From: an uncultured Holdemanella sp.
GTDB lineage: Bacteria > Bacillota_I > Bacilli_A > Erysipelotrichales > Erysipelotrichaceae
Direction: 5' to 3'
Length of the DNA stretch: 11,959 bases
NCBI RefSeq assembly: GCF_934772795.1
Contig: NZ_CAKVMR010000065.1
Span: 1 to 11,959, forward strand
Position 1 is the first letter of the stretch. Each line of letters starts with the position of its first letter. Shown here piece after piece: positions 6,460 to 11,959 of the stretch. The translations under genes were made by a program, and so were the position numbers. Below the pieces are notes generated by a model that worked only from the letters and a program-made list of their open reading frames with translations, had not been told where the DNA came from and made no database searches.

Positions 6460-8847
6460 ATGCGTATTTCAAGAAAATGGTTTAATCAATTTATGGATGT
6501 ACAAGATCTTTCTATTGAAGAAATGGCAAAACGCATTACCGATGCTGGTTTTGAAGTAGAAGGTATTGAACATTTATCACAAGGAACAAACTTAGTGATT
6601 GGTCACGTTGAAACTTGTACAGAACACCCAGACAGTGATCACTTACACTGTACAACTGTCAATATTGGAAATGAAGTTGTCAATATTGTGTGTGGTGCAC
6701 CCAATGTGGCTGCAGGACAAAATGTAATCGTTGCCCTACCAGGTGCTGTTTTACCCGGTGGAGAAATCAAGAATGGTGTGATTCGTGGTGTTGAAAGTAA
6801 TGGTATGATCTGTTCATTACTTGAACTAGGGGTAGATCCAGCTAGTTTAAATGATGATCAAAAGAATGGTATTGAAGTATTACCAGCCGATGCACCTGTA
6901 GGAAATACAGATCCACTAGGCTATTTAGGTTTAGATGATGAAGTGTTAGATATTGGTTTAACACCAAATCGTAATGATTGTCTAGCTGCATTTAATATGG
7001 TAAAAGAAGCAGGTGCCATCTTAAATCGTGAAGTTAAACTTCCAGAATATGAAGGGGCTAGTGATGTGGGTACACCTAGTAACTTGCATGTTGAAAGTAC
7101 AACTGAAAAATGTCCATTATTCTATGGAAAAGTAATCAACCACTTAACTATCAAAGAAAGTCCAAAATGGATGAAAGAATTATTGGCAGCTAGTGGTGTA
7201 AAATCAATCAATAATATTGTCGATATTTCAAATATCGTTATGTTAGAAACAGGACAGCCAATGCACTTCTATGATGCGAAGTCATTGCCAAGCCAAAGTA
7301 TTGTCGTAGCCGATGGCTTTGATGAAGAATATACGGCATTAGATGGTGTAACTTATAAATTACAACCAGAAGATATTGTCATCACAAACCAAGGTAAACC
7401 AATCGGTATTGCCGGTGTTATGGGTGGAGATGATTCTAAGATTCTAGATACAACAGATTCAATTATTATTGAATGTGCTATCTTTGATCATGTTGCGATT
7501 CGTAATACAGCACGCCGTTTAAATCTTTCTACAGAAGCAAGTGTTCGCTACCAAAAGGGTATTGAGCCATTAGCTAGTAAAAAAGCGTTGGATCGTGCTG
7601 TTCAATTGTTGATTGAATATGCGGATGCGACAGGTATTGAAGAAACAGTTCAATATGGACAAGTTCCTTACGAACCAAAATCTATTTCTTGTACTTTAGA
7701 AGCTATCAATAATCGTTTAGGTACAGACTTCAACTTAGATGAAGTTGTCGATGTATTTACACGCTTAGACTTTAAACCTGAAGTAACTAATGATTTGATT
7801 ACATGTCACATTCCAAGTTCAAGAACTGATATGGAAGGTATGGCCGATCTAAGTGAAGAAGTCATTCGTATGTTAGGCTATGATCGTTTACCAAGTACAC
7901 TTCCTGTTATGCCTATGACAGAAGGTAAGTTGACTTATAAACAACAATTGACTCGTCAGGCACGTCAATTCTTATGTAGTCAAGGTTTACAGGATTGTTT
8001 AACATATACTTTGATCAGTACAGAAAAGAAAGATAATGCGATTTTCAATACGGATGAAGCTATCGAACTTGCGAGTCCTATGAGTGAAGAGCGTCGCTAT
8101 ATTCGTACAAGTATTTTACCTAGCTTGTTAGATGTGGTTTCTTATAACCGTGCTCGTAATATTAAAGATGTCAATGTCTTTGAATTGAGTGATGTAGCTG
8201 GTGTAAGTGGAGCTAAAATGCATTTAGCGATTGCGATGAGTGGAAACTTGCAACAAACTCGTTGGACAAATGATGTAACACCAAGTGATTTCTATACATT
8301 GAAAGGTTTAGTGGAAGCTTTCTTAGAACAAATTGGTATTGCAGCACAAAGAATTTCATTTGTAGAAAATGATTTAGACACAACACACTTTCATCCATAT
8401 CGCAGTGCTAAGATCATGTTAGGAAAAGATTGTGTCGGATTATTAGGTGATATTCATCCTCAATATGGTAAGAATATTGTGATGGCTGAACTTGATTTTG
8501 ATGCGTTGATCGATGTGAAGAAATCAAAAATCAAATTCACTCCAGTTTCAAAATATCCAAGTGTATCTCGTGACTTGGCATTCGTTTTAGATCGTACAAT
8601 GCCGGTACAAAAGGTAGTGGACACAATCAATAAACAGGGTCGTTTCAATAAAGAAATGATTATTCGTGATGTAGAAGTATTTGATGTGTATGAAGGTGAA
8701 CACGTAAGTAAGGATGAAAAATCCGTTGCGTTATCGATTACGTTCCAGTCAGATTCTCATACATTAAAAGATGAAGAAATCAACCAAGTGTTTGAAGCTA
8801 TCCTTGAACATATTCAAAAAGATTGCAACGCAACACTTCGTAGCTAA
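6460..8847 (+). CDS. pheT: Phenylalanyl-tRNA synthetase beta subunit
   Basis: Structural and editing partner of PheS; it removes mischarged tyrosine and binds tRNA. At 795 residues it is full length. Domains in order are an EMAP-II-like OB fold (about 40-150: 'HPDSDHLHC', 'IVCGAPNVAAGQNV', 'GMICSLLELGV'), the B3/B4 editing domain (about 205-390, 'NNIVDISNIVMLETGQPMH'), the B5 domain (about 405-480), a catalytic-core-like region lacking catalysis, and a C-terminal ferredoxin-fold anticodon-binding domain (about 702-795, starting 'SKYPSVSRDLAFVL'). The ribosome site AGGAGGA (6446-6452) overlaps the pheS stop, 7 nt before ATG, so the two subunits are made together. The stop codon lies at the base of the operon's terminator. 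Confidence 0.98.
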   Translation: MRISRKWFNQFMDVQDLSIEEMAKRITDAGFEVEGIEHLSQGTNLVIGHVETCTEHPDSDHLHCTTVNIGNEVVNIVCGAPNVAAGQNVIVALPGAVLPGGEIKNGVIRGVESNGMICSLLELGVDPASLNDDQKNGIEVLPADAPVGNTDPLGYLGLDDEVLDIGLTPNRNDCLAAFNMVKEAGAILNREVKLPEYEGASDVGTPSNLHVESTTEKCPLFYGKVINHLTIKESPKWMKELLAASGVKSINNIVDISNIVMLETGQPMHFYDAKSLPSQSIVVADGFDEEYTALDGVTYKLQPEDIVITNQGKPIGIAGVMGGDDSKILDTTDSIIIECAIFDHVAIRNTARRLNLSTEASVRYQKGIEPLASKKALDRAVQLLIEYADATGIEETVQYGQVPYEPKSISCTLEAINNRLGTDFNLDEVVDVFTRLDFKPEVTNDLITCHIPSSRTDMEGMADLSEEVIRMLGYDRLPSTLPVMPMTEGKLTYKQQLTRQARQFLCSQGLQDCLTYTLISTEKKDNAIFNTDEAIELASPMSEERRYIRTSILPSLLDVVSYNRARNIKDVNVFELSDVAGVSGAKMHLAIAMSGNLQQTRWTNDVTPSDFYTLKGLVEAFLEQIGIAAQRISFVENDLDTTHFHPYRSAKIMLGKDCVGLLGDIHPQYGKNIVMAELDFDALIDVKKSKIKFTPVSKYPSVSRDLAFVLDRTMPVQKVVDTINKQGRFNKEMIIRDVEVFDVYEGEHVSKDEKSVALSITFQSDSHTLKDEEINQVFEAILEHIQKDCNATLRS

Positions 8848-8876
8848 GAGATGTTTTTGACATCTCTTTTCTTTTG
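8846..8876 (+). terminator. pheST operon terminator
   Basis: A 9-bp stem (AAGAGATGT 8846-8854, ACATCTCTT 8860-8868) with a 5-nt loop is followed by TTTCTTTTGT. Two bases of the pheT stop codon belong to the left arm. Confidence 0.88.
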
Positions 8877-8887
8877 TCTATGAAATC

Positions 8888-8916
8888 TTGTAAAGGGCTT
8901 ACAAAAAGATTAAAAT
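8888..8916 (+). promoter_or_regulatory. glpK promoter with overlapping palindromic operator
   Basis: TTGTAA (8888-8893), 17 bp, then TAAAAT (8911-8916); start predicted near 8923. The -35 box is also the left half of an inverted repeat TTGTAA-AGGGC-TTACAA (8888-8904), the position expected for a repressor site. It resembles a catabolite element loosely, but spacing and core do not match the 14-bp cre consensus. Confidence 0.6.
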
Positions 8917-8940
8917 AAGACATATAAGGAGATTTTTTCT

Positions 8941-10422
8941 ATGCAAAAATACATTTTAGCAATCGACCACGGAACCACAAGTACGCGTGCTGTTCTATTT
9001 GATAAGAAAGCCAATGTGGTTGAGATTGCCCAAAAAGAAACGACAATATCCTACCCACATCCAGGATGGGTAGAACAAGATGCCAATGAGATTTGGTTAG
9101 CATGTTTGGCTGTGATGAGCGAGGTGATCTTAAAAAGTAAGATCCGTCCTGAACAAGTCGTTGCGATTGGAATTAGTAACCAGCGTGAAACCAGTGTTTT
9201 ATGGGATGCTTATACTGGACTTCCAGTAAGTCCAGCTATTGTTTGGCAGTCTAAACAAACAAAGAGTATTTGCGATGACTGGAAAGAGAAGGGATATGAA
9301 GAGGTTGTAAAGGCAAAAACAGGTCTTCGTATTGATCCTTATTTTTCTGCAAGTAAGATTCGCTTTATTTTTAATCAAAATCCAGATGTATATGAAAAGG
9401 CAAAAAAAGGCGAAGTCTTATTTGGAACAATGGACAGCTGGATCGTATGGAAGTTATCGGGTTCTTTAACGCATATTACAGATGTATCGAATGCGAGCCG
9501 TACTCTATTATTTAATATTCATACATTATCTTGGGATGAAGAATTATTAGAAATGTTTGATATTCCTAGACAAATCTTACCGGAAGTCAAACCAACATCT
9601 TATGCGTATTGTAAGACAGCCTCTTATCATTTCTTTGGCCAGGAAGTTCCGATTTGTTCAGTTGTTGGAGACCAGCAGGCTGCACTATTTGGTCAAGGCT
9701 GCTTTAGTGCAGGCGGCATTAAGAATACTTATGGAACTGGTGGCTTCATGTTGATGAATACAGGAGATAAAATTGTTGAATCGAAGAATGGTTTATTATC
9801 GACTGTGGCTTGGCAGATTGGGAATCAAGTCAATTATGCATTAGAAGGAAGTATTTTTGTATCTGGTAGTTTAATGAAGTGGCTTCGTGATCAGTTGCAG
9901 TTGTTTGAAAATACGAAAGATACACAAGGCATGGCAGAAAGTGTAGAAAATACCAATGGTGTTTATATAGTGCCGGCCTTTGTAGGCTTGGGTGCTCCAT
10001 ATTGGGATGATGCTTGTCAGGCATGTATTGTTGGTTTAACTTTTGGGGCCAATAAAAATCATATTGTTCGTGCAGCCTTAGAATCTATGGCCTATCAGTC
10101 AAAAGATGTATTGGAAGCTATGAGACAGGATAGTCAAATTGATATTACATTGATGAAGGTAGATGGTGGTGCGGCTGCCAATAATTTCTTGTTGCAGTTC
10201 CAGAGTGATCTACTTCAAATGCCTGTGCAACGCTTTAAGACCAATGAATTAACGGCTTTAGGTGCAGCTTATTTGGCAGGTCTTTCTTGTGGATATTGGA
10301 CAAAGGATGAGCTTGGGGTAGATCTTCAAAAAGAGTTTGTACCTGAAAAGAGCGAAGAAGAAATGTCTAGCTTATATGCGAACTGGAAAAAGGCGGTAAA
10401 AACTTGCCAGAGTTATAAATAA
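8941..10422 (+). CDS. glpK: Glycerol kinase
   Basis: Phosphorylates glycerol with ATP to glycerol-3-phosphate in the cytoplasm, trapping glycerol for glycolysis and lipid synthesis. It is a FGGY kinase of 493 residues, the normal size. Visible marks are the phosphate loop 'IDHGTTSTRAVLFD' (8-21, D9), 'NQRET' (80-84, glycerol-binding R82/E83), 'GDQQAALFGQ' with catalytic base D244, 'NTYGTGGFML' and 'GGAAANNFLLQFQSD' near the C-terminus. H230 in 'SYHFFGQEVP' matches His232 of the Enterococcus enzyme, which HPr phosphorylates to activate it; this implies PTS-linked control. H10 stands where E. coli has Q. Ribosome site AAGGAG (8926-8931) is 9 nt before ATG. No glpF, glpO or glpD is adjacent; an acetyltransferase-like gene follows after 16 nt, probably on the same transcript. 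Confidence 0.97.
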   Translation: MQKYILAIDHGTTSTRAVLFDKKANVVEIAQKETTISYPHPGWVEQDANEIWLACLAVMSEVILKSKIRPEQVVAIGISNQRETSVLWDAYTGLPVSPAIVWQSKQTKSICDDWKEKGYEEVVKAKTGLRIDPYFSASKIRFIFNQNPDVYEKAKKGEVLFGTMDSWIVWKLSGSLTHITDVSNASRTLLFNIHTLSWDEELLEMFDIPRQILPEVKPTSYAYCKTASYHFFGQEVPICSVVGDQQAALFGQGCFSAGGIKNTYGTGGFMLMNTGDKIVESKNGLLSTVAWQIGNQVNYALEGSIFVSGSLMKWLRDQLQLFENTKDTQGMAESVENTNGVYIVPAFVGLGAPYWDDACQACIVGLTFGANKNHIVRAALESMAYQSKDVLEAMRQDSQIDITLMKVDGGAAANNFLLQFQSDLLQMPVQRFKTNELTALGAAYLAGLSCGYWTKDELGVDLQKEFVPEKSEEEMSSLYANWKKAVKTCQSYK

Positions 10423-10438
10423 AAGTTAGAATAAATGC

Positions 10439-11152
10439 ATGGAAATTTATACAAAAGAAGATTTTAAACAAATATTTATCGACTTGGGCATTGAAAAAGG
10501 GAGTAAAATTTTATTAGAAGCTGATCTATCTCGTTATAGTGGTTTGGTGGGTAACTATCAAATGTTGATAGAAACGCTGCAAGAATTAATTGGGGATACC
10601 GGTTTATTGTGTATGCCTTGTTTCTCCTATTCTTGTTTGGATCCGGCTTGTACAGAGAATCTATATCCTTTTGAAAAGTGGAAAGAAGTACGCGAAAACT
10701 TGCCTGGTTATCATGTGTTGTATACGCCGAGTGAAATCTATCCAGAGTGTACAAATTTGTTTTTGCACTATAAAGATGTATATCGTTCAAATCATCCTGT
10801 ATATAGTTTTGCGTATTGGGGAAGTTTTGATGAACAGATTTTAAAGGTAGATGTCAATGATGCTCTAAGTTTTAAGGGAAGTCTTTCTTTCTTGCACGAA
10901 AAAAAGGCCTGCAACCTTCTAATTGGTGTTCCACCAGAAAAGAGTTTAATCGTACAGGCACTTTCAAATGAGTATCAACTGGGTAAGACGATTGTACAAA
11001 GGGCTTTTCTTCATTCGAAGCGTCAATTGACAAAGTCATTCCTTGTTCAAATTGTAGATGATGAACTATCTAGAGATTTACTAGATGGTTTGACAGTTCT
11101 ACAAAGTGAATCGAGTCTAGATGATATCTTTGTACTTAGAAAAGGGGAATAA
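10439..11152 (+). CDS. Divergent AAC(3)-like (Antibiotic_NAT family) protein
   Basis: This appears to belong to the aminoglycoside 3-N-acetyltransferase superfamily (YokD/AAC(3) fold). Supporting marks are the opening 'LGIEKGSKILLEADLSRYSGLVG' region (16-38), 'MPCFSYS' (59-65) and the family signature 'RSNHPVYSFAYWG' (116-128), with 'FKGSLSFL...LLIGV' (145-163) in the expected order. It is short (237 against about 260-280), and some usual residues look altered. The 'HSSL' of the acetyl-CoA region is 'EADL', and the segment normally carrying the catalytic histidine ('TxxH') reads 'EKSLIVQ'. Activity as a drug-modifying enzyme is therefore doubtful; it may act on another amine or be non-catalytic. 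No ribosome site is visible before ATG, which lies 16 nt after glpK, so translation may be weak or coupled. Its 3' end overlaps the convergent gene by 17 bp. Family assignment is from motif memory. Confidence 0.72.
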   Translation: MEIYTKEDFKQIFIDLGIEKGSKILLEADLSRYSGLVGNYQMLIETLQELIGDTGLLCMPCFSYSCLDPACTENLYPFEKWKEVRENLPGYHVLYTPSEIYPECTNLFLHYKDVYRSNHPVYSFAYWGSFDEQILKVDVNDALSFKGSLSFLHEKKACNLLIGVPPEKSLIVQALSNEYQLGKTIVQRAFLHSKRQLTKSFLVQIVDDELSRDLLDGLTVLQSESSLDDIFVLRKGE

Positions 11153-11582
11153 AAAATTCGCTGATTTTTTCTAAGATGGCTTGGTCTTCTTTTGAGAAGT
11201 TATTGAATTCAAAAGAATCAATATCTAAGATGGCAACAAGTTTGTCATCTTTTTTTATAGGAATACAGATTTCAGAATTGGAAGCACAATCACAGGCAAT
11301 GTGACCTGGAAACTTGTGTACGTCTTCAATTCTTTGTGTTTCTTGTGTTTTAGCACAAGTACCTACAACACCCTTTCCATATGGAATACGAGTACAGGCT
11401 ACTTTTCCTTGGAAAGGTCCTAAAGTGCATTCTTGATTTTTTTCATCACAAATATAGAAGCCTAACCAATTGATGTTTTCCATTTCATGGAACAAAAGAG
11501 CAATCAAATTGGAAATATTTGCGATGTTTGGCAGTGTTTTGTCTACCAAATACTTGGATTGTTCAATTAAAATTTCATTCAT
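11136..11582 (-). CDS. Free methionine-(R)-sulfoxide reductase (GAF domain, fRMsr/YebR/YtsP type)
   Basis: Reduces free methionine-R-sulfoxide to methionine with thioredoxin, an oxidative-stress repair step in the cytoplasm. A single GAF domain fills the protein (148 residues from this start). Family marks are 'NWLGFYI', 'LGPFQGKVACTRIPYGKGV', 'FPGHIACD', 'SNSEICIPI' and 'ILDIDS'. Numbered from the upstream GTG at 11591, two of the three cysteines known from E. coli are present: C66 ('ACTR') and C100 ('IACD', resolving or catalytic). The usual 'GVCGTA' cysteine is valine in 'GVVGTCA', with a cysteine three residues later (C79). I chose ATG at 11582 because AAGGTG (11594-11589) lies 6 nt before it, while GTG at 11591 has no ribosome site. 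The gene overlaps the preceding convergent gene by 17 bp and points away from the small-RNA promoter. Confidence 0.93.
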   Translation of the reverse strand: MNEILIEQSKYLVDKTLPNIANISNLIALLFHEMENINWLGFYICDEKNQECTLGPFQGKVACTRIPYGKGVVGTCAKTQETQRIEDVHKFPGHIACDCASNSEICIPIKKDDKLVAILDIDSFEFNNFSKEDQAILEKISEFFIPLF

Positions 11583-11637
11583 TTTTATCACCTTACTTAT
11601 TTTACCAAAAAATGTATAAAATTAGTGACTTTTGTCA

Positions 11638-11666
11638 TTGAAAAAAGGAATTTTTTTAAGTACTAT
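11638..11666 (+). promoter_or_regulatory. Candidate promoter of a small RNA
   Basis: TTGAAA (11638-11643), 17 bp, then TACTAT (11661-11666); a TATATA alternative overlaps it. Predicted start is near 11673. A small palindrome TGAC-TTTT-GTCA (11626-11637) abuts the -35 box on its upstream side and could be an operator, or chance. Confidence 0.5.
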
Positions 11667-11672
11667 ATAAGT

Positions 11673-11847
11673 GTAAATAAAGCTTTTTTAAAGGCTTGGG
11701 GAATTTGGGATTGATACTAAACCTTCTGTAAGAATAACAGATAGTAAAATTGATAGCGCGAATCATTTTTAGTGTCAAAAACAAATTTTGACGGAAGAAG
11801 ATTTTAGTAGGCTTGACGGGGCTGAATGAATCTTCTTTCTTTTTTTT
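11673..11847 (+). ncRNA. Candidate small non-coding RNA (~175 nt) upstream of rRNA operon
   Basis: The stretch has a promoter in front, a strong terminator behind and no open reading frame: all three forward frames are stopped repeatedly. It can fold extensively. An 11-bp helix (TTGATACTAAA 11711-11721 with TTTAGTGTCAA 11768-11778, one wobble) closes a multibranch containing TCTGT/ACAGA (11725-11729 with 11737-11741) and a short TGAT/ATCA hairpin (11751-11754 with 11762-11765). A competing hairpin GTCAAAA/TTTTGAC (11774-11780 with 11786-11792) uses the same 3' strand. I compared it by eye with 6S, SRP, tmRNA, T-box and common riboswitch consensus motifs and recognised none. Confidence 0.5.
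11793..11847 (+). terminator. Strong intrinsic terminator of the small RNA
   Basis: A stem of about 12 pairs (11793-11804 with 11828-11839, two wobbles; core AAGAAGATT/AATCTTCTT) has a 23-nt loop and is followed at once by eight T (11840-11847). The long loop is G-rich at its centre (GACGGGG). Confidence 0.8.
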
Positions 11848-11898
11848 CAAACTTTTTTAAAAAAAGGGGTTTACAAGATGGAAATGATTTGGTAATAT
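11845..11898 (+). promoter_or_regulatory. rRNA operon promoter with UP-like element
   Basis: TTTACA (11870-11875), 17 bp, then TAATAT (11893-11898); start predicted at 11905. The -40 to -60 zone (11845-11865) is runs of T and A, like an UP element. Position directly ahead of the conserved rRNA leader motif supports an rrn promoter. Confidence 0.85.
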
Positions 11899-11904
11899 AG
11901 ATGA

Positions 11905-11959
11905 GCACTGCTGAGGTGCACATGATCTTTGAAAACTGAACAGGAAATAAAAATACAAA
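11905..11959 (+). other. 5' leader of an rRNA operon (16S gene lies beyond the window)
   Basis: The motif TGATCTTTGAAAACTGAACA (11923-11942) is the conserved Firmicute pre-rRNA leader and includes a boxA-like antitermination sequence (TGATCTTTGA). A small hairpin GCAC/GTGC (11905-11908 with 11916-11919) would form at the very 5' end. The mature 16S start is not reached. Confidence 0.8.

Noticed and set aside
8888..8904. Reading the glpK palindrome as a CcpA cre site
   Set aside because: TG and CA are one base too far apart and the central CG is missing, so it does not meet the cre consensus.
11673..11847. Calling the intergenic RNA 6S, SRP RNA or a known riboswitch
   Set aside because: The SRP apical motif is absent, the 5' and 3' ends do not obviously form the long closing rod of 6S RNA, and no riboswitch core was recognised; left as unassigned.
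11656..11850. 64-codon minus-strand frame starting MKKKKEDSFSP
   Set aside because: Its start is in the poly-T tail of the small-RNA terminator, no ribosome site is present, and the residues are translations of the stem-loop arms; more likely non-coding.

Overview
This window looks like chromosomal DNA from a low-GC Gram-positive bacterium (Firmicutes/Bacillota; an Erysipelotrichia-type gut or oral anaerobe is my guess from overall feel, not proven). The reasons are AT-rich composition, strong AGGAGG-type ribosome sites, a tRNA-Phe T-box ahead of pheST, a glycerol kinase carrying the HPr-phosphorylatable histidine loop, and the typical 'ATCTTTGAAAACTGAAC' rRNA-operon leader at the right edge. 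Most genes are conserved housekeeping or catabolic genes. The interesting material lies in the spaces between them.

Layout: (1) 1-1060: a stem-loop, then a PTS EIIC gene of the lactose/cellobiose family that lacks about its first 100 residues, closed by a second stem-loop. (2) 1005-2975: deoD-deoB, a 4-bp overlapping nucleoside-salvage operon whose promoter is embedded in the end of the EIIC gene. (3) 2964-4371: a MATE exporter behind a short structured leader that can hide its ribosome site. (4) 4362-5111: a SpoU/TrmH-type rRNA methyltransferase on the minus strand. It converges on the MATE gene, and one perfect hairpin contains both stop codons. Its promoter appears to start the mRNA exactly at the ATG. 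(5) 5136-8868: promoter, T-box leader, pheS, pheT and terminator, the phenylalanyl-tRNA synthetase operon. (6) 8888-11152: glpK (glycerol kinase), with a palindrome over its promoter, followed closely by a divergent AAC(3)-like acetyltransferase homologue. (7) 11136-11582: a minus-strand free-methionine-R-sulfoxide reductase whose end overlaps the previous gene by 17 bp. (8) 11592-11959: a gene-free stretch with a probable small non-coding RNA (own promoter, branched fold, strong terminator), then the promoter and leader start of an rRNA operon that continues past the window.

Functionally, deoD and deoB together turn purine nucleosides into bases and ribose-5-phosphate or deoxyribose-5-phosphate. 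pheST charges tRNA-Phe, and the T-box senses uncharged tRNA-Phe. The neighbouring methyltransferase gene matches the ysgA-pheS-pheT neighbourhood known from Bacillus. GlpK feeds glycerol into glycolysis and is probably stimulated by PTS phosphorylation. I saw no phage, transposon, CRISPR or toxin-antitoxin gene. The best candidates for something undescribed are the ~175-nt RNA upstream of the rRNA operon and the MATE leader structure.
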